Below the pieces are notes generated by a model. It was not told where the DNA came from. It saw only the letters and a program-made list of their open reading frames with translations, and did no database searches. Shown piece after piece: positions 1 through 5,801 of a stretch of DNA of 5,904 nt. Origin of the DNA: an uncultured Oscillospiraceae bacterium (GTDB lineage Bacteria; Bacillota; Clostridia; Oscillospirales; Oscillospiraceae). Position 1 is the stretch's first letter; each line of letters starts with the position of its first letter. Location: positions 1 through 5,904 of the forward strand of contig CAKUKL010000105.1 of the NCBI GenBank assembly GCA_934662925.1. Direction: 5' to 3'. The position numbers and the translations under genes were made by a program.

Positions 1-1
1 G

Positions 2-142
2 TACTACGTGGGCGAGAACACCCCCGTCTGGAAGCAGACCGCTGACAGCGCTCTGCGCAGCGCCGACGTCAGCGAGTGGACCGAGGGCCTTGAGGAAGGT
101 TACGAAGGTTCCTACACTGACGCCGTCAAGAACGTCGGCTGA
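2..142 (+). CDS. C-terminal end of an unidentified protein (5' end outside window)
   Basis: The frame beginning at base 2 is open to a TGA at 140-142 and gives 46 residues, starting YYVGENTPVW and ending TDAVKNVG. It is probably real. Its codons are strongly biased to the G/C-ending forms (AAC, AAG, TTC, GTC) used by the clear genes here, and it stops 18 nt before a strong terminator. The tail is acidic (nine Asp/Glu against three Lys/Arg) and has no membrane segment or recognisable motif. I do not recognise the family, and nothing in the fragment supports a function. It converges with the phosphatase gene on the other strand, with which it shares the terminator. Confidence 0.6.
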   Translation, partial: YYVGENTPVWKQTADSALRSADVSEWTEGLEEGYEGSYTDAVKNVG

Positions 143-160
143 CGCTTAATGATCCAAAAC

Positions 161-198
161 AAAAAGCTGCGGACTGAATTTCAGTCCGCAGCTTTTTT
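161..198. terminator. Strong bidirectional intrinsic terminator
   Basis: Bases 161-177 pair without a mismatch with 181-197 around a three-base loop (178-180). The GC-rich core is GCTGCGGACTG / CAGTCCGCAGC. It is flanked by A's on the left and T's on the right, so each strand gives a stem followed by U's. It sits between two genes that end toward each other (stops at 142 plus and 204 minus) and most likely ends both transcripts. Confidence 0.93.
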
Positions 199-203
199 CG
201 TAT

Positions 204-773
204 TCAATTTTTCCGCTCTGCCCTGCGCCCTTCCAGCCAGCGCAGGAACCTCGGCACGATCCAGCCCGCCAGCAGTCCGCACAGACTGCCGACGACCGCA
301 CCTGCCAGCACGTCGCTGGGGAAGTGCACGCCCACATACAGCCTTGACAGGCCCATGAGCACCGCCGCGATTATTGCCGCGATCTTCATCCAGCGCTTGG
401 GCGCGGACAGGCACAGCGCCAGAGCGAAGGCGAAGGCCGCGCAGGTGTGGCCCGACGGGAAAGAATTGGGGTCGGAGCTTTTTACCAACACATCAAAGTC
501 CGGTATGACCACCCACGGCCTCGCCCGGCTCAGCAGCGGCTTGATGGTCAGGTTGGTGAGGATCAGGCCGAAAGTCATGGCCGTCAGCGCCGTCCCGCCG
601 CTCCGCCGGGTGCTCTTGAAAAACAGCATCAGCACCGCCAGCGCGATAAACAATATTCCGACATTGCCCAGCGTGGTATAAAACTTCAGCAGTACGTTCA
701 AGATCGGCACTCTGACGTTTTCCGCGATCCAGCGTAGGGCGCTCTCGTCCATGGTTTGCAGCCAGTCCGGCAT
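204..773 (-). CDS. PAP2-family membrane phosphatase (lipid or undecaprenyl-diphosphate phosphatase-like)
   Basis: A 189-aa integral membrane protein with the three signature blocks of the PAP2 / type 2 phosphatidic acid phosphatase family, in order: K78-x6-R85-P86, P106-S-G-H109, and S143-R144-x5-H150-x3-D154. H109 and H150 are the expected catalytic histidines. Hydrophobic stretches lie near residues 37-52, 62-77, 110-124, 130-142 and 155-172. Family members dephosphorylate lipid phosphates or diphosphates, such as undecaprenyl diphosphate (BcrC/PgpB type) or phosphatidylglycerol phosphate; the exact substrate cannot be read from sequence. The start was set at the ATG at 773 because GGAGGT (787-782) lies 8 nt upstream. 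An in-frame start at 809 has no such site. The divergent neighbour is a polysaccharide gene, which makes a role in recycling the polyprenyl carrier plausible but unproven. Confidence 0.88.
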   Translation of the reverse strand: MPDWLQTMDESALRWIAENVRVPILNVLLKFYTTLGNVGILFIALAVLMLFFKSTRRSGGTALTAMTFGLILTNLTIKPLLSRARPWVVIPDFDVLVKSSDPNSFPSGHTCAAFAFALALCLSAPKRWMKIAAIIAAVLMGLSRLYVGVHFPSDVLAGAVVGSLCGLLAGWIVPRFLRWLEGRRAERKN

Positions 774-781
774 CCGCGCAC

Positions 782-787
782 ACCTCC
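782..787 (-). promoter_or_regulatory. Ribosome binding site fixing the start of the PAP2 phosphatase
   Basis: On the minus strand this reads GGAGGT, 8 nt before the ATG at 773. It lies inside the longer reading frame that begins at 809, so it argues that the 189-aa form is the one translated. Confidence 0.8.
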
Positions 788-795
788 AGTGTCCC

Positions 796-824
796 TTGAC
801 CCTGAGCAAAAAGGCATGTATAAT
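796..824 (+). promoter_or_regulatory. Sigma-A-type promoter for the GT4-CsaB gene
   Basis: TTGACC (796-801), a 17-bp spacer, then a perfect TATAAT (819-824) preceded by TG. The predicted start is near 831, leaving a leader of about 83 nt before the ATG at 914. This matches the vegetative consensus very closely and is the only good candidate upstream of the polysaccharide genes. Confidence 0.8.
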
Positions 825-865
825 GATTTTCAGCCTTTTCGCTGCATTTTCTGTCTGACGCAGTG

Positions 866-894
866 ATTATAGTACATATACCGGCTTGTGACAA
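866..894 (-). promoter_or_regulatory. Sigma-A-type promoter for the PAP2 phosphatase
   Basis: On the minus strand TTGTCA (894-889), a 17-bp spacer, then TATAAT (871-866). The predicted start is near 859, about 86 nt ahead of the phosphatase ATG. The promoter lies inside the predicted leader of the rightward gene, so the two promoters face each other rather than back to back. Confidence 0.72.
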
Positions 895-897
895 GCC
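883..897. repeat. 15-bp perfect palindrome, possible operator
   Basis: GGCTTGT-G-ACAAGCC is a perfect 7-1-7 inverted repeat. It covers the -35 hexamer of the leftward promoter and lies 4 nt before the ribosome binding site of the rightward gene (902-907). It could bind a dimeric regulator, or form a 6-bp RNA hairpin just before that ribosome binding site. No regulator is encoded in the window, so this is inference. Confidence 0.4.
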
Positions 898-913
898 TTT
901 TGGAGGGTCCCGA

Positions 914-3145
914 ATGAAAGTCATCCATCTCATCAGTGGCGGAGACACCGGCGGCGCGAAAACCCACGTCCATTCCCTGCTCCGCGGTCTGTCCGAGCAT
1001 ATTCAGGCAGACATGGTCTGCTTTACCGACGGCCCCTTCGTGGAAGAGGCCCGGGAACTGGGCATCCACACCGAAGTCATCTCCTGCCGCAATCCCTTTC
1101 AGGAGCTGAAGGCCTTCAAGAAAAAAGTACTGGACGGCGGATACGACATCATCCACTGCCACGGCGCCCGGGGCAACCTGATGGGTGCGCTGCTGGGCCG
1201 GGCCACCGGCCTTCCGGTGGTCACTACCGTCCACAGCGACTACCGGCTGGACTACATGGGCCGCCCCTTCTCCCGGCTGACCTATGGCACCATCAACACC
1301 ATCGCTCTGCGCTGCATCCCCTACCACATCGGCGTGTCCGACGCCACGGTGGACATGCTTATCGAGCGCGGCTTCGACCCCCAGCAGCTCTTCGCCATCT
1401 ACAACGGCCTTGACTTCTCCCCCATCACCCCCGCCATGAACCGGGCTGAATTCCTCGCCTCGCTGGGGCTGGACTGGCCGGAGGATTCCGTCATCGCCGG
1501 CATCGCCGCCCGGCTCAACCCGGTGAAGGATATGCCCACCCTCATCCGCGGCTTTGCCGCCGCCCATGAGCAGGCCCCGCAGCTGCGGCTCATCATCGCC
1601 GGAGACGGTCAGGACGAGGCCATGCTCCGGGATCTGGCAGCCCAGCTGGGCGTGGCCGACTGCGTGTGCTTCGCCGGCTGGGTGGAGGACACCAACAGCT
1701 TCTACAACGCGCTGGACATCAACACCCTCACCTCCCTGTCCGAGACCTTCCCCTATGCCCTCACCGAGGGGGCGCGCTTCGCCTTGCCCACCGTGGCCAC
1801 CCGGGTGGGCGGCGTGCCCTACCTCATCGACCACGGCGTGAACGGCTACCTCTTCCAGCCCGGGGATCACGAGGCACTGGCCCGGCATCTGGCGGATCTG
1901 GCCGCCTCCCCCGCCCTGCGCCGCCGTCTGGGCAGCCACCTGCTGGAAAAAGCCCGGCGGGACTTCTCCATCGAGCGCACCATCCAGCGTCAGCTGGAAA
2001 TTTACGAAACCGTTCTCCGCCGCCACAGCCGCCCGAAGAAAAAGCGGGACGGCGTGGTCATCTGCGGGGCATATGGCCGGGACAACGCGGGGGACGAGGC
2101 CATTCTGGAGGCCATCCTCCGGGAAATGCGGGCCATCGACCCGGATCTTCCCCTGTGGGTCATGACCCGCAAGCCCAAGGACACCCGCCTGCGCCACCGG
2201 GTCAACGCGGTGTATACCTTCAACGTCCCCGGCTTCTCCCGGCGGATGGGCCGCTCCCAGCTCTACATCAACGGCGGCGGCTCCCTCATGCAGGACGTGA
2301 CCAGCAAGCGCTCCCTGTGGTTCTATCTGTTTACGCTGGATCAGGCCAAGCGCCGGGGCAGCCGGGTAATGATGTACGGCTGCGGCATCGGCCCCATCCA
2401 CTATCCCTCCAACCGGAAGCGCGCCCGCCGCACCATCAACCGCTCCGTGGACGTCATCACCCTGCGGGACCGCTCTTCGCTGGACGAGCTGGTCAGCATG
2501 AACATCGACAAGCCGGAGATCATCGTGGCCGCCGACCCCACCGTCATTCTCCCCGCCGAGCCCCGGGAGGTGGCGGACAGCCTGCTGGAGGCCGCGGGCC
2601 TTGTTCCGGCGGAGCAGCGCTATCTGGGCATCGCCGTCCGGCCATGGCCGGGTTTTGAGGAAAAGGCCCCTGTGTTCGCCGCGGCCGCCGATTACGCCTA
2701 CGAGACCTACGGCCTTATCCCGGTCTTTCTCCCCATTGAAGCCACCCACGACGTGGCCGCCGCGGAGCTGGCGGCAAAATATATTCAGAAGGCCCCCTAT
2801 GCCGTCCTCCCGGGGACGGATATCCCGGGACAGACCATCTCCCTGTTCTCCCGGATGGACGTGGTGATCTCCATGCGGCTCCACGCGCTGATCTTTGCCG
2901 CCTGCCACGGCGTGCCGCTGGTTGGCGCCGTCTACGATCCCAAGGTCAGTTCCTTCCTCGACTCCATCGGGCAGGATCTCTACACCCCCTTCGACCGGCT
3001 GGACGCCGAGACGCTGAAGCGCCAGCTGGACGAGGCCGTGGCCCGCATCGGGGACCGGCCCCGGCTGGAGGAGGGCGTCCGCCGTCTGGTGGAGCTGGAG
3101 GCTCAGAACTCTGCCCAGGCCCGCCGCATTCTCTCTGCAACCTGA
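914..3145 (+). CDS. Fusion protein: GT4 glycosyltransferase + CsaB-type polysaccharide pyruvyl transferase
   Basis: A 743-aa protein made of two enzymes. Residues 1-370 are a GT-B glycosyltransferase of family GT4: glycine-rich acceptor loop GGDTGGAKTHV (9-19), HCHG (81-84), YNGLD (163-167), GIAARLNPVKD (196-206), AGDG (229-232), and the nucleotide-sugar E-x7-E motif with E277 and E285. A short basic linker (RPKKKRD, 373-379) leads to residues 380-743, a CsaB/polysaccharide pyruvyl transferase domain: GAYGRDNAGDEA (385-396), NGGGSLMQD (453-461), YGCGIGP (488-494), LRDRSS (517-522), ADPT (540-543) and SMRLHALI (653-660), which holds the conserved Arg/His. In known systems CsaB transfers pyruvate from phosphoenolpyruvate to a secondary wall polysaccharide, which then anchors SLH-domain proteins. 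Both domains look full length and neither lacks its key motifs. The start at 914 was chosen because GGAGGG lies at 902-907; the frame also opens at a GTG at 863, which has no ribosome binding site. No signal peptide, so cytoplasmic. The acceptor sugar is unknown. Confidence 0.88.
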   Translation: MKVIHLISGGDTGGAKTHVHSLLRGLSEHIQADMVCFTDGPFVEEARELGIHTEVISCRNPFQELKAFKKKVLDGGYDIIHCHGARGNLMGALLGRATGLPVVTTVHSDYRLDYMGRPFSRLTYGTINTIALRCIPYHIGVSDATVDMLIERGFDPQQLFAIYNGLDFSPITPAMNRAEFLASLGLDWPEDSVIAGIAARLNPVKDMPTLIRGFAAAHEQAPQLRLIIAGDGQDEAMLRDLAAQLGVADCVCFAGWVEDTNSFYNALDINTLTSLSETFPYALTEGARFALPTVATRVGGVPYLIDHGVNGYLFQPGDHEALARHLADLAASPALRRRLGSHLLEKARRDFSIERTIQRQLEIYETVLRRHSRPKKKRDGVVICGAYGRDNAGDEAILEAILREMRAIDPDLPLWVMTRKPKDTRLRHRVNAVYTFNVPGFSRRMGRSQLYINGGGSLMQDVTSKRSLWFYLFTLDQAKRRGSRVMMYGCGIGPIHYPSNRKRARRTINRSVDVITLRDRSSLDELVSMNIDKPEIIVAADPTVILPAEPREVADSLLEAAGLVPAEQRYLGIAVRPWPGFEEKAPVFAAAADYAYETYGLIPVFLPIEATHDVAAAELAAKYIQKAPYAVLPGTDIPGQTISLFSRMDVVISMRLHALIFAACHGVPLVGAVYDPKVSSFLDSIGQDLYTPFDRLDAETLKRQLDEAVARIGDRPRLEEGVRRLVELEAQNSAQARRILSAT

Positions 3146-3173
3146 ATCGCTCCACAATACGGAGGTTTTTCCT

Positions 3174-4253
3174 TTGAAGCAAATCGTCTGCCTGTCCCAC
3201 AGCCCGTGGAGCGCCCGGCCCAACCGGACGCAGCAGCTGCTCACCCGCATGAGCGACGCGCAGGTCCTGTTTTTCGAGCCCCCCGGCCGCCCTCGGAACG
3301 CGGAGATACAGGACGGCCTGCGGGTGCGGTCCAACGTCACCGTGTATCCTACGCCCCCCTTTCTTCCCGGCGGCATGGAGCAGGGGCTGCTCCGCCGGGG
3401 CAATCAGCGCCGGATGTCCCGGCATATTGAAAAAATCATGACAAAGCACCGCTTCCGCGAGCCCGTCCTCTGGTGCACCACGCCTGAGAACTGCTTTATG
3501 GTGGATCAGCTGGCCTGCCGCGGCCTTGTGTACGACTGCCATCAGGAGTGGGATCAGTTCCCGCTGGAGTGGGAGAGCGATCTTGCCTTTGCCGCCGACG
3601 TGGTGTTCGCCGCCTCGCCGGGACTTGCCCGCCGCCTGTCCCCGTGCAGCGACAACATCGCCCTGCTGCCCAACGGTGCGAATCCCATGATGTTCCTCCG
3701 GGACGACCTGACGCCGCCGGACGCCATGGCCCGGCTCTCCCGGCCCATCCTCGCCCGGGTGGGCGACCTGACCGCTGATCTGGAGCTTGGCCCCATGATC
3801 TACGCCGCCCAGCGCCGCCCGGAGTGGACCTTTCTCCTGCTGGGCCGGGTGGGTAAACAGGCCGCGGCGGCTCTGTCTCCCCTGCCCAACGTGGTGCTGG
3901 CCGGGCCGGTCCCCGCCGTGGAGCTGCCCGACTACCTCTCCGGCTGTCAGGTGCTCTTTGACCTCATCCACACCCGCCGCCGGGGCGGCGACATCATCCC
4001 GTCCCGGATGTACGAGTACTTTTCCACCGGCAAACCCGTGGTCACCATGGTGGAGCCGGATCAGGTAGAGCCCTTCCCCGACGTGGTGTATACCGCCTAC
4101 GACCCCAACGGCTTTCTCCGCCGGTGCCAGACGGCGCTGGAGGAGGACGGCGGACTTGCCCGGGACCGGCGGTTGGAATACGCTCAGAGGTCCGCGTGGT
4201 CCCGCCGTGCGCAGGAGGTGTCCCGCATACTGGAGGACACCGGCCTGTTCTGA
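3174..4253 (+). CDS. TuaH-like glycosyltransferase (GT-B fold)
   Basis: A 359-aa protein, probably a cytoplasmic glycosyltransferase of the GT4/TuaH-like type. The N-terminal domain has a W12-x3-RPNRTQQLL block (12-23) and YDCHQEWDQFP (120-130), resembling the 'YDCVDxW' segment of teichuronic-acid transferase TuaH. The C-terminal domain has LLPNGAN (164-170), LGRVG (223-227), NVVLAGPV (239-246) and the donor-binding segment PSRMYEYFSTGKPVV (276-290) with the glutamate E281. The start is a TTG at 3174, with GGAGGT at 3161-3166 seven nt upstream; no ATG fits. It begins 28 nt after the GT4-CsaB gene with no terminator or promoter between, so the two are almost certainly one operon and probably act on the same wall polysaccharide. 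The donor and acceptor sugars cannot be inferred, and the TuaH likeness is by motif only. Confidence 0.8.
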   Translation: MKQIVCLSHSPWSARPNRTQQLLTRMSDAQVLFFEPPGRPRNAEIQDGLRVRSNVTVYPTPPFLPGGMEQGLLRRGNQRRMSRHIEKIMTKHRFREPVLWCTTPENCFMVDQLACRGLVYDCHQEWDQFPLEWESDLAFAADVVFAASPGLARRLSPCSDNIALLPNGANPMMFLRDDLTPPDAMARLSRPILARVGDLTADLELGPMIYAAQRRPEWTFLLLGRVGKQAAAALSPLPNVVLAGPVPAVELPDYLSGCQVLFDLIHTRRRGGDIIPSRMYEYFSTGKPVVTMVEPDQVEPFPDVVYTAYDPNGFLRRCQTALEEDGGLARDRRLEYAQRSAWSRRAQEVSRILEDTGLF

Positions 4254-4259
4254 ACATTT

Positions 4260-4286
4260 GCAGACTGACAAGGAAATCTGCTTTTT
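4260..4286 (+). terminator. Weak intrinsic terminator candidate after the glycosyltransferase operon
   Basis: GCAGA (4260-4264) pairs with TCTGC (4277-4281) around a 12-base loop and is followed directly by five T's (4282-4286). The stem is only 5 bp, so termination may be partial and some polysaccharide-operon transcription could continue into the purE leader. Confidence 0.4.
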
Positions 4287-4328
4287 CCCCGGACAGATTG
4301 TATAAGCGTACGAAAATATTTTAACCGC

Positions 4329-4357
4329 TTGATTTGACTGTTTTTTTACATTAAAAT
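4329..4357 (+). promoter_or_regulatory. Promoter of the purE operon
   Basis: TTGATT (4329-4334), a 17-bp spacer with a T7 run, and TAAAAT (4352-4357) resemble a sigma-A promoter. The predicted start is near 4364. It lies in an AT-rich island in otherwise GC-rich DNA, and no other candidate between 4254 and 4531 has both hexamers at proper spacing. Confidence 0.62.
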
Positions 4358-4391
4358 AGGCCCATAAGCTGAATGTAAGGGGTGCGGTTAT

Positions 4392-4469
4392 ATGAGCGGC
4401 TCTGTTTTCTGCCACGTTATGTTCTCGAACTCCGCCCACGGCATCCTTGCGTCTATTTTCATTTTATAA
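4392..4469 (+). CDS. Possible 25-residue leader peptide in the purE leader
   Basis: An ATG at 4392 follows a TAAGGGG (4376-4382) by 9 nt and opens a 25-codon frame ending at TAA 4467-4469. The peptide begins MSGSVFCHVMF, has five Ser and two Gly and ends in a hydrophobic GILASIFIL. The stop lies 6 nt before the terminator stem, so a ribosome finishing here would cover the base of that stem. This could couple leader translation to read-through into purE. The frame is short and could occur by chance; its ribosome binding site is only moderate. No similar peptide is known to me. Confidence 0.28.
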   Translation: MSGSVFCHVMFSNSAHGILASIFIL

Positions 4470-4475
4470 GCCCAC

Positions 4476-4513
4476 AACAGGCTGACTTATACCGGTCAGC
4501 CTGTTTTTATTTT
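4476..4513 (+). terminator. Intrinsic terminator directly upstream of purE
   Basis: AACAGGCTGAC (4476-4486) pairs perfectly with GTCAGCCTGTT (4495-4505) around an 8-base loop, followed by TTTATTTT (4506-4513). The 11-bp stem and T-rich tail are convincing. Its place between the purE promoter and the purE ribosome binding site (4517-4524) means it must be regulated or leaky for the operon to be expressed from the leader promoter. Confidence 0.88.
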
Positions 4514-4531
4514 GCTAAGGAGGTTTCCGTC

Positions 4532-5026
4532 ATGCAGAAAAAAGTTGCTGTCATCATGGGTTCCGACTCCGATCTGCCCACCATGCAGCCCTGTCTCGAC
4601 CGGCTGAGCGCCTTCGGCATCCCCTTTGAAGTGCGCATCATCTCCGCCCACCGTACCCCCAGCGCTGCGGAGCACTTTGCCTCCACCGCCAAGGAAAACG
4701 GCTTCGGCGTCATCATCGCCGCCGCCGGAAAGGCCGCCCATCTGGGCGGCGTGCTGGCCGCCTACACCATCCTCCCGGTCATCGGCGTACCCATCAAGAC
4801 CTCGATGATGGGCGGGCTGGATTCTCTGCTGTCCATGGTCCAGATGCCCAAGGGCGTGCCCGTGGCCTGCGTGGCGGTGGACGGCGCGGAAAACGCCGCC
4901 GTGCTGGCCGCGCAGATGCTGGCGCTGGGCGATCCGTCCCTCAATCAGGCGCTGTCCAAATACAAGGCCCAGATGGACGCCGACGTCACCGCCAAGGACG
5001 AAAAGGTCCGCGCTCAGTACGTTTAA
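4532..5026 (+). CDS. purE: PurE, 5-(carboxyamino)imidazole ribonucleotide mutase / AIR carboxylase
   Basis: A 164-aa cytoplasmic enzyme that makes CAIR in de novo purine synthesis. Family motifs are GSDSD (10-14, phosphate/ribose binding), SAHRTP (38-43, with the catalytic-region His40) and [13 protein letters not shown] (65-77, with His70), then VPIKT (86-90), [13 protein letters not shown] (94-106) and [13 protein letters not shown] (111-123). The length is typical of the family. Class I enzymes usually read AGGAAHLPGM at 65-74; here a Lys replaces the second Gly and GG replaces PG, which I recall as common in Clostridia. No purK lies next to it, so whether it is the N5-CAIR mutase or a CO2-using AIR carboxylase is open. 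The start at 4532 follows TAAGGAGGT (4516-4524) by 7 nt. The frame continues open upstream to 4382, but that part is the leader and terminator. First gene of the pur operon, 43 nt before purC. Confidence 0.95.
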   Translation: MQKKVAVIMGSDSDLPTMQPCLDRLSAFGIPFEVRIISAHRTPSAAEHFASTAKENGFGVIIAAAGKAAHLGGVLAAYTILPVIGVPIKTSMMGGLDSLLSMVQMPKGVPVACVAVDGAENAAVLAAQMLALGDPSLNQALSKYKAQMDADVTAKDEKVRAQYV

Positions 5027-5069
5027 CCACACTTTTCATATACAAAAATTCGGAAAGGGAGTCATACAA

Positions 5070-5780
5070 ATGAAGAAACTGGAACAGCTCTACGAGGGCA
5101 AAGCCAAGAAGGTCTACGCCACCGACGATCCCAACCTTGTTATCGTGGACTATAAGGACGACGCCACCGCCTTCAACGGCGAGAAGAAGGGCACCATCGT
5201 GGGCAAGGGCGTCATCAACAACAAGATGACCAACTTCCTGATGCAGCAACTGGAGAAGGCCGGCGTCCCCACCCACTTCGTCGAGCAGCTCAGCGACCGC
5301 GAGACCGTGGTCAAGAAGGTGTCCATCGTCCCGCTGGAGGTCATCATCCGCAACATCTCCGCCGGTTCCTTCGCCAAGCGCTACGGTGTAGAGGAGGGTA
5401 TCGTGTTCGACGCACCCACCATCGAGTTCTCCTATAAGAACGACGCGCTGGGCGACCCCCTCATCAACTCTTACCACGCTCTGGCTCTGAAGCTGGCCAC
5501 CGCCGAGGAGATCGATACCATCAAGAAGTACGCCTTTGCCGTCAACGACTTCCTGAAGAAGACCATGCTGGACTGCGGCATCACGCTGGTGGACTTCAAG
5601 CTGGAGTTCGGCAAGACCGCTGACGGCACCATCGTGCTGGCCGACGAGATCAGCCCCGACACCTGCCGCTTCTGGGACGTCAAGACCGGCGAAAAGCTGG
5701 ACAAGGACCGCTTCCGCCGGGATCTGGGCAACGTGGAGGGCGCATATCAGGAGATGAGCCGCCGTCTGCTGGGCGAATAA
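5070..5780 (+). CDS. purC: PurC, SAICAR synthetase
   Basis: A 236-aa phosphoribosylaminoimidazole-succinocarboxamide synthase, which joins aspartate to CAIR with ATP to make SAICAR, the step after PurE. The sequence has the N-terminal YEGKAKKVY (8-16), the ATP-site segment [13 protein letters not shown] (88-100; SAICAR synthetase signature 1), [10 protein letters not shown] (173-182) and [14 protein letters not shown] (190-203; signature 2). The length is the usual one for single-domain bacterial PurC and nothing is missing. The start at 5070 has AAGGGAG (5055-5061) 8 nt upstream. It follows purE by 43 nt with no terminator, so they share a transcript and catalyse consecutive steps. Codon use is like a well-expressed housekeeping gene (AAG, AAC, GAC, CTG). 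Confidence 0.97.
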   Translation: MKKLEQLYEGKAKKVYATDDPNLVIVDYKDDATAFNGEKKGTIVGKGVINNKMTNFLMQQLEKAGVPTHFVEQLSDRETVVKKVSIVPLEVIIRNISAGSFAKRYGVEEGIVFDAPTIEFSYKNDALGDPLINSYHALALKLATAEEIDTIKKYAFAVNDFLKKTMLDCGITLVDFKLEFGKTADGTIVLADEISPDTCRFWDVKTGEKLDKDRFRRDLGNVEGAYQEMSRRLLGE

Positions 5781-5801
5781 GCCGCACATAACATCGACGA
5801 C

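Larger units (their letters stand above)
4364..4513 (+). promoter_or_regulatory. Structured 5' leader / transcription attenuator of purE
   Basis: The predicted transcript runs about 110 nt from near 4364, then meets a strong terminator (4476-4513) 3 nt before the purE Shine-Dalgarno. Inside the leader, 4377-4385 (AAGGGGUGC) can pair with 4441-4448 (GCAUCCUU) with one bulged G, enclosing the middle; GCGG (4396-4399) can pair with CCGC (4432-4435). Importantly, CGGC-U-CUGUU (4397-4406) can pair with AACAGGCUG (4476-4484), the 5' arm of the terminator: nine pairs (one G-U) and one bulge, so it could act as an antiterminator. This competition is the hallmark of a riboswitch or attenuator. A purine-pathway ligand would be logical, but I see none of the conserved blocks of the guanine/adenine, ZTP, PRPP/ykkC or THF classes. 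A separate small RNA with its own terminator, including a 6S-like RNA, is the alternative. All pairings were found by eye. Confidence 0.5.

Noticed and set aside
863..913. Longer start (GTG at 863) for the GT4-CsaB protein
   Set aside because: No ribosome binding site precedes it, the added residues overlap the leftward promoter, and the GT-B fold begins normally with MKVIHLISGG at 914.
830..3403. Very long open frame on the minus strand opposite the GT4-CsaB gene (and a similar one at 2946-4439)
   Set aside because: High-G+C coding DNA often leaves the opposite strand open. The translations are low-complexity (rich in Gly, Ala, His, Val, Asp) with no family motif, and the plus-strand proteins are clearly real.
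4301..4306. Second promoter with TATAAG as -10 upstream of purE
   Set aside because: No acceptable -35 hexamer lies 15-19 bp upstream.
4322..4390. Inverted repeat TAACCGC (4322-4328) / GCGGTTA (4384-4390) flanking the purE promoter
   Set aside because: Seven-bp arms 55 nt apart are expected by chance in a region of this size, and the left arm is outside the predicted transcript.
4421..4433. PurR box (CGAAC core) at the CTCGAACTCC segment
   Set aside because: Only the CGAAC core fits the Gram-positive PurBox, the flanks do not, there is no second copy, and the site is downstream of the predicted start.
4364..4475. Known riboswitch (guanine/adenine, ZTP, PRPP or ppGpp ykkC, THF) in the purE leader
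   Set aside because: By eye none of the invariant sequence blocks of these classes is present. A covariance-model scan would be decisive and could overturn this.
4364..4475. 6S RNA
   Set aside because: A transcript from the predicted start to the terminator is shorter than the usual 160-200 nt and I could not draw the single long hairpin with a central bubble. Kept only as an alternative to test.
4382..4531. N-terminal extension of PurE from a GTG at 4382
   Set aside because: The frame is open, but it runs through the leader and the intrinsic terminator, the added residues match nothing in PurE, and an excellent ribosome binding site sits just before the ATG at 4532.
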